From contig NZ_CP022527.1 in NCBI RefSeq assembly GCF_002237445.1, forward strand, positions 1,550,001-1,614,000: a stretch of 64,000 nt of DNA, read 5' to 3'. Both the position numbers and the translations under genes were made by a program. This document shows positions 7,566 to 15,829 of this stretch, piece after piece (position 1 is the stretch's first letter; each line of letters begins with the position of its first letter). The DNA comes from Neisseria sp. KEM232 (GTDB lineage Bacteria > Pseudomonadota > Gammaproteobacteria > Burkholderiales > Neisseriaceae). The notes beneath the pieces are model-generated. The model saw only the letters and a program-made list of their open reading frames with translations, was not told the origin of the DNA and ran no database searches.

Positions 7566-8642
7566 ATGCAGACTCCGCTTTTCCCCACACCCTCCGCCGC
7601 CAAGCTGCGCAACGCCTCTTACATCCTGATGGGGCTGGCGCTTTGGGCGGTGCTTTATTTCCATTTCCTGCCGCTCTTGCTGGCGGTGCTGCTCACCTAC
7701 GTCTTTATTGCCAAAACCAACGGCCTGCTGCTGTGGCTGCGCCGCCGCCTGCTCTCGCGCGGCCATTTCCTGCACAAAGTTCTCACCGCGCACAACATCA
7801 ACCTGATTTCCGCCACCCTCGCCATCGGCATGGTCTGCCTGATGATTTTCCTGCTGTCGCTGGGCGTGTACCACCTGATACACGGCGGCCATATCACAGT
7901 AATGCTGGGCAAGCTGGCGGCGATTTTGGAAGATACGAAAAACAGCAAAGAGCTGCCCGCCGCCCTCTTGAACATGCTGCCGAACAACATTGCCGAAATC
8001 AAAGCGCAGGGCATCCGCCTGATTAACGAATACAGTGCCGCGCTCACGCGCATCAGCAAAAACAGCATCACATCCTTTGTGTACATCCTGATCGGCATCA
8101 TCATCGGCGCGATGCTCAGTTTCCACCGCCTCAACATGCGCCGCAGCCGCCGCAAAATGCCGATCTTCAAGGCCGAACTCGTGCAGCGGATACGCAATTT
8201 CGAAACCAGCTTCGAGCGCGTGTTTATCGCCCAGGCGAAAATCTCGCTGGTGGACACGCTGCTGACCGCGGTTTACCTCTATCTGATCCTGCCGCTTTTC
8301 GGTGTGGATCTGCCTTTCCGTTTCACCGTGCTGGTGATCGCCTTTGTCGTCGGCCTCATCCCTGTGGCGGGCAACCTGATTTCCAACACCGTTATCATCA
8401 TCCTGAGCCTGGGCACCTCGCTTTACGTCGCCGCCGCCTCGCTGGTGTTTCTCGTCGTGATCCACAAGCTCGAATATTTTTTGAACGCCAAAATCATCGG
8501 CTCGGAAATCGAATCGAGCGCGTGGGAACTTTTGGTGGCGATGGTCGTGTTCGAGCGCATCTTCGGCGTCGGCGGCATCGTCGTCGCGCCGGTTTACTAC
8601 GCCTATCTGAAAAACGAGTTGAAGCGGCAGGCTTTAATCTGA
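7566..8642 (+). CDS. AI-2E family transporter (PerM-like permease)
   Basis: Inner-membrane protein of the AI-2E/PerM family, whose members are exporters or cation/proton antiporters; the substrate here is unknown. The 358 residues contain hydrophobic segments near residues 18-45, 77-100 and 165-182, plus a C-terminal cluster from about residue 235 including FTVLVIAFVVGLIPVAGN and the family-typical GNLISNTVIIILSL. A hydrophilic central loop (about 110-165) fits the family. It starts 63 bases after dut, separated by two DUS-type sequences. It is followed by a DUS hairpin and convergent mltB, so it is probably monocistronic or joined to dut by read-through. Confidence 0.85.
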   Translation: MQTPLFPTPSAAKLRNASYILMGLALWAVLYFHFLPLLLAVLLTYVFIAKTNGLLLWLRRRLLSRGHFLHKVLTAHNINLISATLAIGMVCLMIFLLSLGVYHLIHGGHITVMLGKLAAILEDTKNSKELPAALLNMLPNNIAEIKAQGIRLINEYSAALTRISKNSITSFVYILIGIIIGAMLSFHRLNMRRSRRKMPIFKAELVQRIRNFETSFERVFIAQAKISLVDTLLTAVYLYLILPLFGVDLPFRFTVLVIAFVVGLIPVAGNLISNTVIIILSLGTSLYVAAASLVFLVVIHKLEYFLNAKIIGSEIESSAWELLVAMVVFERIFGVGGIVVAPVYYAYLKNELKRQALI

Positions 8643-8664
8643 TTTGCCGACCGCAAACGTAAAG

Positions 8665-8699
8665 AGGCCGTCTGAAAAATGTTTTTCAGACGGCCTTTT
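8665..8699. terminator. Bidirectional DUS terminator
   Basis: AGGCCGTCTGAAAAA (8665-8679) and TTTTTCAGACGGCCT (8682-8696) form a 15-bp perfect stem with a two-base gap, followed by TTT. It lies between the convergent permease gene and mltB. Confidence 0.75.
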
Positions 8700-8723
8700 C
8701 GCACGGCGCGGGGCACAGGGCGT

Positions 8724-9803
8724 TTACAGATTGCTCGCGCCGATGCCGTTGGCGATGTCGCGCACGGCGGTGACATACATGCGGCTGTGGTTGTACTGCC
8801 AGACGGTGTAGAAATTGTTCAGGCCGATGTAATACTGGTACAGGCCGGGCGACACTTCCAGGCGGTAGAGCACGGCGCGTTCGTGATCGGGCAGCGGCTC
8901 TTGGATGTCCACGCCCATTTTGCGCAGTTGGCCGACGGTGTATTTCAGCTCGGTTTTCTCTTCGATTACAGCCAGAAGCTGCGGCGTCGGCTCGAGCAGC
9001 ACGGGCACAATCATTTTGCCGCCCGTTTTCCAGCCGTGCGCTTTCAGGTAATTGGCCACCGAGGCGGCAACGTCGGGCACGCTGCCCCAAATGTCGCGGC
9101 GGCCGTCTCGGTCGTAGTCCACCGCCCATTTGCGGTAGCTCGAAGGCATGAACTGCGGCATGCCCATCGCGCCCGCGTAGCTGCCGGCAAACCAAAACGG
9201 GTCTTGGTTTTCCTCTTTGCTCATCAGCAGCATTTCGTGCAGCTCTTTTTGGAAGAAATCGGCGCGGCGCGGGTAGTCGAAAGCAAGGGTGGAGAGCGAG
9301 TCGGCCAGACGGAAGCTGCCCATATTGCGGCCGTAGTTGGTTTCGATGCCGACGATGGCGACGATGATTTCGGCAGGTACGCCGTATTCGCGCGCCACTT
9401 GGTCGATGACCTGGCGGTGTTTCATATAGAAGTTGCGGCCGTCTGAAATCTTGGCCGCGCCCGCGTTGCCTTTTTGGAACTCGTACCACGGGCGCGAGGT
9501 ACCCGGGCGGCTCATGATGTTGATAATGTTGCTTTTATAAACGGCATTGTTGAAAAAGGCCTGCAAATCGGCGCGGCTGTAACGGCCGTTTTCCGCTTCG
9601 CGGGCGATGAAGCGCTGCACGTTGTCGTTGCCGTTGAAGCCCACCTGCGACACGGGCGCGGCGTTTGGGTCGAAAGGCAGGGCGGTGCTTGGCGGCAGGG
9701 GGGCGACGGTTTGCGGCGCGGCGCGGCTGTCGGCGGGCTGTTCGGTCGTGCACGCGGCAAGCAGCAGCGCGGCGGCAAGAAGGGGGTAGCGTTTTTTTAT
9801 CAT
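8724..9803 (-). CDS. mltB: Membrane-bound lytic murein transglycosylase B
   Basis: Lipoprotein lytic transglycosylase that cleaves the MurNAc-GlcNAc bond of peptidoglycan with formation of 1,6-anhydro-MurNAc, acting in the periplasm anchored to the outer membrane. The 359-residue product begins with a lipoprotein signal whose lipobox is LLAAC, with Cys at residue 18. The catalytic glutamate lies in VGIETNYGRN. Family blocks include SYAGAMGMPQFMPSSYRKWA and the calcium-loop-like DYDRDGRRDIWGS. The C-terminus keeps the YNHSRMYVTAV block. The start ATG overlaps the stop of the upstream YgfX-like gene by four bases (ATGA), so the two are translationally coupled. Confidence 0.94.
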   Translation of the reverse strand: MIKKRYPLLAAALLLAACTTEQPADSRAAPQTVAPLPPSTALPFDPNAAPVSQVGFNGNDNVQRFIAREAENGRYSRADLQAFFNNAVYKSNIINIMSRPGTSRPWYEFQKGNAGAAKISDGRNFYMKHRQVIDQVAREYGVPAEIIVAIVGIETNYGRNMGSFRLADSLSTLAFDYPRRADFFQKELHEMLLMSKEENQDPFWFAGSYAGAMGMPQFMPSSYRKWAVDYDRDGRRDIWGSVPDVAASVANYLKAHGWKTGGKMIVPVLLEPTPQLLAVIEEKTELKYTVGQLRKMGVDIQEPLPDHERAVLYRLEVSPGLYQYYIGLNNFYTVWQYNHSRMYVTAVRDIANGIGASNL

Positions 9804-10222
9804 CGGGTTTCCTGTTTTGGCTGCCCGTAGCGCGCCCACACGCTCAGGCGGCGGTAGGCTTCGCTCTCGGCGGCATCGGCGGGCAGGCATTGGCGGAAGG
9901 TTTTTCCGCCCGCGCGCCATTTTAAAAAGCAGACATAGGGGTGGATGAGGCTGTCGTCGAGCAACTCGGCTTCCTGCACTTCGCCGCGCAGCAGCAGCGA
10001 GGCGCGGCCGCGGGTGTCGATGCGGATTTCCCGCACAGCCTGCCGGTTTGGCGACGCGCTGCGCAGGCCGTGCGCGAGGGACAGCGCCAAGGCCGCCAAT
10101 CCGGCTATGCGTATGGCGCCGTCGAAACAGGCGGCACAGAGTGCGAACGAGGCGGCGTGCGCCAAGAGGACGGCGGCAGGCCAAAGGCGCGACGGGCGGA
10201 TGCGGACGGTAAAAGCCTGCAC
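9800..10222 (-). CDS. YgfX/CptA-like small membrane protein (tentative)
   Basis: A 140-residue protein with two adjacent hydrophobic segments near the N-terminus (about residues 13-34 and 36-52: AVLLAHAASFALCAACF, then AIRIAGLAALALSLAHGL) and a cytoplasmic C-terminal part. That part contains a short beta-rich segment, YVCFLKWRAGGKTFRQCLPAD, then EAYRRLSVWARYG. This layout resembles YgfX (CptA, DUF1434), a membrane protein elsewhere paired with SdhE, but no SdhE gene is next to it. It overlaps mltB by four bases and starts four bases after the next upstream gene's stop, so the three minus-strand genes form a tight operon. Family assignment is inference. Confidence 0.55.
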   Translation of the reverse strand: MQAFTVRIRPSRLWPAAVLLAHAASFALCAACFDGAIRIAGLAALALSLAHGLRSASPNRQAVREIRIDTRGRASLLLRGEVQEAELLDDSLIHPYVCFLKWRAGGKTFRQCLPADAAESEAYRRLSVWARYGQPKQETR

Positions 10223-10226
10223 GGCG

Positions 10227-10586
10227 CTACATCATGTTGTCCACCACCGGCTCGACTTTGATGCTTTCGTCGTCAAGGTCGAACACGGAATCGTGGATTT
10301 CGACATCGAAAAATTCCCAAAAAGCCTGCAAGCCCATGTCTTGCGGCCAGTCTTTTTTCTCCACTTCCCAAGCAGAAATCTCGGCTTCGAAGATTTGGCG
10401 GTAGCGCTCGTCGAAATAGGCCACCACCGCCTCGGGCGCGTCGAACTCGGGCACGAGGAACACCGAGCAGTTGCTGCGCATCTGTTCCAAAGTGAGTTCG
10501 GGCAGGTTGTCGTCGGTGGATTTGAGCCAGTCGAGAAAGCGCTGGGTCGGTTTGAGCACCACGGCGGTGCGGTCTACGAAATACAT
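10227..10586 (-). CDS. Conserved hypothetical protein
   Basis: A 119-residue acidic, soluble-looking protein beginning MYFVDRTAVVLKPTQRFLDW. I recognise the N-terminal pattern as that of a conserved proteobacterial hypothetical protein of unknown function but cannot name a domain. It has several aromatic/acidic patches (WEVEKKDWPQDMGLQAFWEF) and ends in an acidic tail followed by MM. It is the first gene of a compact minus-strand operon with the YgfX-like gene and mltB, with only a four-base gap. The start has CGAAAGGAAA about eight bases upstream. No signal peptide or membrane segment is seen. Confidence 0.7.
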   Translation of the reverse strand: MYFVDRTAVVLKPTQRFLDWLKSTDDNLPELTLEQMRSNCSVFLVPEFDAPEAVVAYFDERYRQIFEAEISAWEVEKKDWPQDMGLQAFWEFFDVEIHDSVFDLDDESIKVEPVVDNMM

Positions 10587-10627
10587 GGTTTTCCTTTCGG
10601 CGAAGGCTGCGGATTGTAATGGATAAC

Positions 10628-10679
10628 AGGCCGTCTGAAAACGCAGGCGGCGGCGTGCCGCAGGGGTTTCAGACGGTCT
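10628..10679. terminator. DUS inverted pair, imperfect
   Basis: AGGCCGTCTGAAA (10628-10640) faces TTTCAGACGGTCT (10667-10679), which has one substitution. It lies in the gap between ilvE and the mltB operon on the minus strand. Confidence 0.45.
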
Positions 10680-10691
10680 TATGCGGACGAA

Positions 10692-10732
10692 AGGCCGTCT
10701 GAAAAACCGGCCATGCGGCTTTCAGACGGCCT
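10692..10732. terminator. DUS inverted pair downstream of ilvE
   Basis: AGGCCGTCTGAAA (10692-10704) pairs with TTTCAGACGGCCT (10720-10732), 14 bases beyond the ilvE stop. Probable ilvE terminator. Confidence 0.6.
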
Positions 10733-10745
10733 CTTGGCTGCGGAC

Positions 10746-11744
10746 TCAGCACACCCGCAGCAGCCAGCCGTGTTTGTCTTCGGCCAAGCCGTATTGGATA
10801 TCGGTCACCGCCTTGCGCAGCGCGTAGCCGCGTTCCGTGTTCTGCACGGGCACTTCTTCGCCGCCGATAACGAAGGAGGTGACGGGCGAAACAACGGCGG
10901 CCGTGCCGGTAAGTACGGCTTCGGCGCCGTTTTCCACCGCCGCGCGCAATTCGTCCACCGTGAAATTGCGCTCGCTGACGGTGTATCCCGCATCGCGGGC
11001 GACGGTGAGCACGGTGTCGCGGGTAACGCCGTGCAGAAATTCGTCGGTCAGCGGCTTGGTGATTAATTCTTTGTCTTTAATCAGAATAAAGTTGGACGCG
11101 CCGGTTTCCTGAACGTCGCCGCCCGGGCAGAACAGCACCTGGCTGGCGCCGTGTTCGGCTTTGGCTTTGAGCACCCAGGGCATGGCCGAGGCATAGTTGC
11201 CGCCGCATTTGACGCGCCCCATATGCGGCGCGCAGCGGATGTGTTCGGTTTCCACCAGGATTTTTACGGGCGAACCGGCTTTGAAATAGTCGCCGACGGG
11301 CGAGGCGAGAATGTAGAGCAGCGCGGTTTCGGAAGGCGCACCCGCTTTGCCGATAACGGGATCGGTGCCGATCAGGGTGGGGCGCAGGTAGAGCGCGGCG
11401 GGGGCATCGGGGATTTCGTCGGCGGCACGTTTCACCAGTTCGACCAGTGCGGCAAGAAAGGCGTCGGCATCGGGTTTGGGTAGATGGAGGATTTCCGCGC
11501 TCTGGCGCATGCGTTCGATATTGGCCTGCGGGCGGAAAAGGACGGTTTTGCCGTCTGCCTGACGGAAGGCTTTCAAGCCCTCGAAACACTCGCTGCCGTA
11601 ATGCAGCGCGTGCGCGCCGGGTGCGAGGGATAGGTCTTGCGAACTCTGCCAAACCGTCGGCTGCCAGGCTTGGTTTTTGTAGGCGATAACGGGCATTTGG
11701 GCGTGGAAAACGCTGCCGAATATGGCGGGAACGGGTCTGCTCAT
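10746..11744 (-). CDS. ilvE: Branched-chain amino acid aminotransferase
   Basis: PLP-dependent class IV transaminase that makes the final step to leucine, isoleucine and valine from their 2-oxo acids with glutamate as donor. The 332-residue product has the fold-type IV features LHYGSECFEGLKAF, LYLRPTLIGTDP, the PLP lysine in RVKCGGNYASAM, and the cofactor phosphate region CPGGDVQETGASNFILI, then TAAVVSPV. The start was placed at MSRPVPAIFGS; the frame extends 39 codons upstream without family resemblance, and a shorter start at MPVIAYKNQAWQP is also possible. It stands alone, far from the leu genes at 36-41.6 kb that supply its 2-oxoisocaproate substrate. Confidence 0.93.
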   Translation of the reverse strand: MSRPVPAIFGSVFHAQMPVIAYKNQAWQPTVWQSSQDLSLAPGAHALHYGSECFEGLKAFRQADGKTVLFRPQANIERMRQSAEILHLPKPDADAFLAALVELVKRAADEIPDAPAALYLRPTLIGTDPVIGKAGAPSETALLYILASPVGDYFKAGSPVKILVETEHIRCAPHMGRVKCGGNYASAMPWVLKAKAEHGASQVLFCPGGDVQETGASNFILIKDKELITKPLTDEFLHGVTRDTVLTVARDAGYTVSERNFTVDELRAAVENGAEAVLTGTAAVVSPVTSFVIGGEEVPVQNTERGYALRKAVTDIQYGLAEDKHGWLLRVC

Positions 11745-11976
11745 GATGTGGAATACTCTCAACCGGGTTTTAAAAAACGTAAAGATACGCTCCCGCACGC
11801 GGGTTTGGCAAGACGCTCCGCAGCGCGGCGGATGCGGCGCAAAACGCCGTGCAATATGCAAACGCGGGCTAAATCGTTTACACTAGCGCCTGTTTTGCGG
11901 CCTGCTTTTATAGTGAGGCCGTCTGAAAAACGGTTTTACAAACCGCCCGTGCGCGGCGCGGTTTACGGAGCGATAA

Positions 11977-12318
11977 ATGAAAGCAGTTTCCCTGATTGTC
12001 AAAGTTTTGATTTTGCTGGTGTTCGCCGTTTTGGCGGTGATTAACGTCCAAAGCGTGCAGTTTCATTACCTGCCCGGCCAGGCTGTTGAATGGCCGCTGA
12101 TTGTGGTGCTGTTCGGCGCCTTTTTAATCGGCGCGCTGTTCGGCCTCTTTGCCCTTTTCGGCCGCCTTTTGGTGCTGCGTTCGGAAAACGGCCGCCTGCG
12201 CGCCGAGGTGAAAAAGGCCGCCCGCCTGAACAACACCGACATCGCCGCCCCCGCCGCCGCGCCCGTTCCGGCTGCCGTGCCCGCGCCCGCCGGCGGGGCG
12301 GCAGACAAAAAAGACTGA
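11977..12318 (+). CDS. lapA: LapA-type membrane protein (DUF1049)
   Basis: A 113-residue inner-membrane protein with two hydrophobic helices (about residues 5-24 and 40-66) and a helical cytoplasmic segment LRSENGRLRAEVKKAARL, ending in an Ala/Pro-rich tail and KKD. This is the LapA (YciS) pattern. LapA partners with LapB in the inner membrane to control LPS synthesis through FtsH turnover of LpxC in enterobacteria. It lies seven bases upstream of lapB, which supports the call. The stop is followed by GGCGCAG as the lapB ribosome-binding region. Whether LpxC is the target here is inferred from enterobacteria. Confidence 0.88.
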   Translation: MKAVSLIVKVLILLVFAVLAVINVQSVQFHYLPGQAVEWPLIVVLFGAFLIGALFGLFALFGRLLVLRSENGRLRAEVKKAARLNNTDIAAPAAAPVPAAVPAPAGGAADKKD

Positions 12319-12325
12319 GGCGCAG

Positions 12326-13498
12326 ATGGAAAACGAACTCTCCGCCTGGTGGCTGCTGTTCGCCCTCGTTCCCTTCCTCTGTTTCGCCCTCGGTTGGCTG
12401 GCCGCCCGCATCGACATGAAAACCGTGCTGAAACAGGCCAAAAGCATTCCCGCCGGTTTTTATTCCGCCCTTGATGCGCTGGTGGACAGAAACAGCGGCA
12501 AGGCTGCACGCGAGTTGGCCGAAGTGGCCGATATGCAGCCGCAGTCTTATGAGCTGAGCCTCACCCTCGGCAAGCTCTACCGCTCGCGCGGCGAAAACGA
12601 CAAAGCCATCCGCCTGCTGCAAAGCCTGTCCGAAGCGCCCGACACCGTCGGCGACAAAAAAGAGCGCGCCCTCTTCGAGCTGGGGCAGACCTACCAGAGC
12701 GCCGGGCTGGTCGACCGCGCCGAACAGATTTTCCTCGCCCTCGAAGACGGCAACATGGCCAAAGGCGCGCGCGAGCACCTGCTGCACATCTACCAGCAGG
12801 ACAGGGACTGGGAGCAGGCCGTCGATACCGCCCGCAAACTCAGCCGCGACGAGCAGACCTACCAGTTTGAAATCGCCCAGTTCCATTGCGAAATGGCGCA
12901 GGCCGCCCTGTTCCGTTCCGATTACGACGCAGCCCGCCGCCACATTCAGACGGCCTTGTCCGCCAACGGCAAATGCAGCCGCGCCAACATCATCCTCGGC
13001 GATCTCGAACAGAAACTCGGCAACCACGCCGCCGCCGCCGAAGCCTACGGCGCCATCGAAAAGCAAAACCACGCCTATCTGGGCATGGCCGGCGAGCGCA
13101 TCTACGACGCCTACGACGCACAAAACCGCGCCGAAGAAGGCCTGGCCGTCTTAATCGGCTACATGAAAACCTTCCCCCATCTCGACCTGCTCAACGTCGT
13201 TTACGACAAATCCCTGCTGCTTTACGGCGAGCAGAAAGCCAACGAAATCCTGGCCGAACTCGTGCGCGCCAAGCCCGACCTCAACGGCGTCTACCGCCTG
13301 CTCGGCCTGCAAATTTCCGGCCTCAACCCCGCTTGGAAAGCCGATGCCGACATGATGCGCGGCGTCGTCGGCCGCCAGTTGCAGAAAAACTGGATGTACC
13401 GCTGCCGCAACTGCCACTTCAAATCGCAAGTCTTCTTCTGGCACTGCCCCGCCTGCAACAAATGGGAAACCTTCACCCCCAACCGCATCGAAGTCTGA
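12326..13498 (+). CDS. lapB: LPS assembly protein LapB (YciM)
   Basis: A 390-residue TPR protein anchored by an N-terminal membrane helix (about residues 8-28, WWLLFALVPFLCFALGWLAA), followed by tandem tetratricopeptide repeats and a C-terminal rubredoxin-like metal knuckle with two CxxC pairs (YRCRNCHFKSQ and HCPACNKWE, near residues 365-385). This is the full LapB architecture. The protein acts at the cytoplasmic face of the inner membrane and links LPS synthesis to LpxC degradation. It is in an operon with lapA, seven bases apart. Length matches E. coli LapB (389). Confidence 0.95.
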   Translation: MENELSAWWLLFALVPFLCFALGWLAARIDMKTVLKQAKSIPAGFYSALDALVDRNSGKAARELAEVADMQPQSYELSLTLGKLYRSRGENDKAIRLLQSLSEAPDTVGDKKERALFELGQTYQSAGLVDRAEQIFLALEDGNMAKGAREHLLHIYQQDRDWEQAVDTARKLSRDEQTYQFEIAQFHCEMAQAALFRSDYDAARRHIQTALSANGKCSRANIILGDLEQKLGNHAAAAEAYGAIEKQNHAYLGMAGERIYDAYDAQNRAEEGLAVLIGYMKTFPHLDLLNVVYDKSLLLYGEQKANEILAELVRAKPDLNGVYRLLGLQISGLNPAWKADADMMRGVVGRQLQKNWMYRCRNCHFKSQVFFWHCPACNKWETFTPNRIEV

Positions 13499-13608
13499 AC
13501 CCGTTTTCGGAAACGCCATGCCCGCCCGTGTGGGTAATGGCGTGTCCGCAAGCAGAATGTCAACGAAGCAGACAAAACATATCCGATTCGCCTGAGGCCG
13601 TCTGAAAC

Positions 13609-14094
13609 ATGAACATCCCGCCGATTCCCGTCGACACCGAAGCTGCCGCCTTCCTCTACACCCTCGCCGACCATTGTTTCGCCTGGCTCGAACAGCACGG
13701 CGAAGACGCCATCGGCCGCCTCACCGACGAACAAAACACCCTGCTGGCCTACGTCTACCTCGACAGCCAGATGGAAGAAGGCGGCTTCATCCGCCTGATA
13801 GCGGGCGGCTACGGCGGCTACATCTTCGACAACCCGCTCACCGACAGCCTGCGCCGCTGGAAAATCAAAGCCACAGCGCGCGTTCTCGACGCCGCCGCCG
13901 CGCTCTACGCCGAACACGGCGCCGCCATCGAAGAAGCGGCGGAACACGGAGCCGACGACGATACCCTGCGCAAACGCTTCCCCCACTTTGAAGAAGTCGA
14001 CGGTGACTATTACGACGCAGCCGAAACCGACCTCGAAACCGCCGCCGCCTACGTCCGCAGCCATTGGGACAAGTTTTCCGTCCTGCCCGACTGA
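13609..14094 (+). CDS. DMP19-like / DUF4375 family acidic protein
   Basis: A 161-residue, strongly acidic protein: by my count about 31 Asp+Glu against 12 Lys+Arg. The region LLAYVYLDSQMEEGGFIRLI with a following FDNPLTDSLRRW resembles the DUF4375 fold. In Neisseria this family includes DMP19, a DNA-mimic protein described as binding the transcription factor NHTF. The high negative charge agrees with that. Identification as DMP19 itself is inference from family pattern and charge, not from alignment. A DUS lies immediately upstream (GAGGCCGTCTGAAAC), ending one base before the ATG. It is separated from lapB by a degenerate repeat. No NHTF-like gene is adjacent. Confidence 0.6.
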   Translation: MNIPPIPVDTEAAAFLYTLADHCFAWLEQHGEDAIGRLTDEQNTLLAYVYLDSQMEEGGFIRLIAGGYGGYIFDNPLTDSLRRWKIKATARVLDAAAALYAEHGAAIEEAAEHGADDDTLRKRFPHFEEVDGDYYDAAETDLETAAAYVRSHWDKFSVLPD

Positions 14095-14161
14095 GCTTTC
14101 AGAAACGTCATTTCCGCGAAACGAAAACCCAAAGTCCAAGCGCAACCGCCAGAGAAAACCC

Positions 14162-14791
14162 ATGACCCGCACTGCCGTCCTCCTCCTCGCCCTGCTGGCC
14201 GCCGCCCCCACGGTTGCCGACACGCAAACCGACCCCGCAGCCGCCCTGCAAACCCGACAAAACCCCGACAGCGAAGCCCTGCACAACGAACTGCGCGCCC
14301 TGCGCGACGCCATGCAGCAGGCCCTCAACCGACGCGACCTCGACACCCTGCTTGCCCACGTCGCCGACGACGTCGTCTTTACCACCATGAACGGCGACCG
14401 CGTCCACGGCAAAGACGGCATCCGCGCTTACTACGACAAAATGCTCGGCGGCGCGAATCCCGTCGTACAAAGCATAGAAGCCGAATTCAAGGTAGAGCAG
14501 CTCTCCCACCTCTACCACGGCAACACCGCCGTCGCCTTCGGCAGCAGCAGCGACCGCTACCGCCTGACGGGCGGCGAAACCTGGACGGTCGAACCCAAAT
14601 GGAGTGCCACCCTCGTGCGGCAGGACGGCCGCTGGCTCATCGCCGACTTCCACTACTCCGTCAACATGTTCGACAACCCCGTCCTCGCCGCCCAGCGCAA
14701 AGTCCTCCTCGGAGGCGGCGCGGCCGCCGCACTGGCCGCCGCTGCGGCAGGCTTCCTGCTCGGACGGCGCGGCCGCAAAAAGGCCGTCTGA
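14162..14791 (+). CDS. Exported NTF2-like (SnoaL/DUF4440-type) protein
   Basis: A 209-residue protein with a Sec signal peptide (TRTAVLLLALLAAAPTVADT, cleavage probably after VA-D). A central NTF2-like domain (about residues 40-175) shows the family pattern ALRDAMQQALNRRDLDTLLAHVADDVVFTTMNG, then VRQDGRWLIADFHYSVNMFDNP. A C-terminal glycine/alanine-rich membrane segment (about 182-200) is followed by RRGRKK, which looks like a tail anchor. The domain could bind a small ligand or be catalytic, but no function can be assigned. A DUS supplies the stop codon, giving the Ala-Val end. Confidence 0.75.
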   Translation: MTRTAVLLLALLAAAPTVADTQTDPAAALQTRQNPDSEALHNELRALRDAMQQALNRRDLDTLLAHVADDVVFTTMNGDRVHGKDGIRAYYDKMLGGANPVVQSIEAEFKVEQLSHLYHGNTAVAFGSSSDRYRLTGGETWTVEPKWSATLVRQDGRWLIADFHYSVNMFDNPVLAAQRKVLLGGGAAAALAAAAAGFLLGRRGRKKAV

Positions 14792-14822
14792 AACGCAGCC
14801 CGACCCTCTTTCAGACGGCCTC
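14785..14822. terminator. DUS inverted pair at the end of the NTF2-like gene
   Basis: A DUS overlapping the stop codon (AAGGCCGTCTGAAA) faces a reverse DUS (TTTCAGACGGCCT) about 20 bases downstream, forming a probable terminator that begins within the coding sequence. Confidence 0.5.
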
Positions 14823-14825
14823 CAC

Positions 14826-14864
14826 CGTAGGGCGTATGGCGCAGCCACGCACGCGGCCTATGCC
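14826..14864. repeat. REP-like repeat
   Basis: CGTAGGGCGTATGGCGCAGC, then CACGCACGCGGCCTATG: a variant of the GTAGGGTGTG..GCGCAGC..GCACGCGG family also found at 17591, 32058 (inverse) and 32145. It is followed by a further DUS pair up to 14925. Confidence 0.55.
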
Positions 14865-14996
14865 GGAAAACAAACAACAGGCCGTCTGAAAATGCAGCCC
14901 CAACCCTCTTTCAGACGGCCTCCATGTAGGGTACACCGGCAAGCGAATAACAGGCCGTCTGAACCTCCAAAAAACCCGCCAAACAAGGAATTCCCC

Positions 14997-15734
14997 GTGA
15001 ACCCCCTGATTACCGACCCCGCACCCGCACCAAGCCGCACGCCCGTTATCGTTGCCCTCGATTTTGCCACCGAAGCCGAAACCGTCGCCTTCGTCCGCCG
15101 CCTCGATCCGACGCTGTGCCAACTGAAAATCGGCAAAGAACTCTTCACCGCCACCGGCCGCAGGCTGGCGGAAAACCTGGTCAACCAAGGCTACAAGCTC
15201 TTTCTCGACCTCAAATACCACGACATCCCGAATACCGTCGCCCAAGCCTGCAAAGCCGCCGCCGACATGGGCGTGTGGATGGTCGACATGCACGCCTCGG
15301 GCGGGCGGCGGATGATGGAAGCCGCCGCCGAAGCCCTCGCCAACCGCAGTACCAAACCCCTGCTGATCGGCGTCACCGTCCTCACCAGCATGGAAGAGGC
15401 CGACCTGGCCGAAACCGGCATCACCGTCCCCGTCGAACAGCATGTGTTGCGGCTGGCCGCGCTGGCCGAAGATTCCGGCCTCGACGGCGTCGTCTGCTCC
15501 GCCCGCGAAGCCGCCGCCCTGCGCTGTGCGCGCGGCGCGGATTTCGTCCTCGTCACCCCCGGCATCCGCCCCAATCCCGACGGCAACAGCGACGACCAGC
15601 GCCGCATCATGACACCCGCCCAAGCCCTTGCCGCCGGTTCGACCTATCTGGTGATGGGACGACCGATCACCCAAGCCGCCGCCCCCGCCGCCGTGCTGCG
15701 CGACATCAACAGCCGGGTGCAGGAGGCCGTCTGA
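14997..15734 (+). CDS. pyrF: Orotidine 5'-phosphate decarboxylase
   Basis: Catalyses the last step of de novo UMP synthesis, decarboxylating OMP. The 245-residue product contains PVIVALDFAT, the catalytic DLKYHDIPNTV with its Asp-Lys-Asp array, VDMHASGGRRMM, VTPGIRPNPDGNSDDQRR and the phosphate-gripper region VMGRPITQA. The start is a GTG at 14997 with AAGGAA seven bases upstream. No ATG fits the family N-terminus, although the frame is open further back through two DUS pairs. The final codons and stop are supplied by a DUS (QEAV). A dRS3-like repeat follows. Confidence 0.95.
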   Translation: MNPLITDPAPAPSRTPVIVALDFATEAETVAFVRRLDPTLCQLKIGKELFTATGRRLAENLVNQGYKLFLDLKYHDIPNTVAQACKAAADMGVWMVDMHASGGRRMMEAAAEALANRSTKPLLIGVTVLTSMEEADLAETGITVPVEQHVLRLAALAEDSGLDGVVCSAREAAALRCARGADFVLVTPGIRPNPDGNSDDQRRIMTPAQALAAGSTYLVMGRPITQAAAPAAVLRDINSRVQEAV

Positions 15735-15773
15735 AAGCGGAATTGCAACGGAGCCAGAGCATATACAGGCCGC

Positions 15774-15810
15774 CTTTCAGAAACGTTATCCCCGCGAAGG
15801 CGGGAACGGC
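15774..15810. repeat. Degenerate dRS3-like repeat
   Basis: CTTTCAGAAACGTTATCCCC followed by GCGAAGGCGGGAACGGCC. The core ATCCCC-N8-GGGAAC (15788-15807) is an imperfect dRS3. The leading TTTCAGAAACGT recurs at 14098, 56803 and 63801. Confidence 0.5.
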
Positions 15811-15829
15811 CTGAATCAACGGAGATTTT

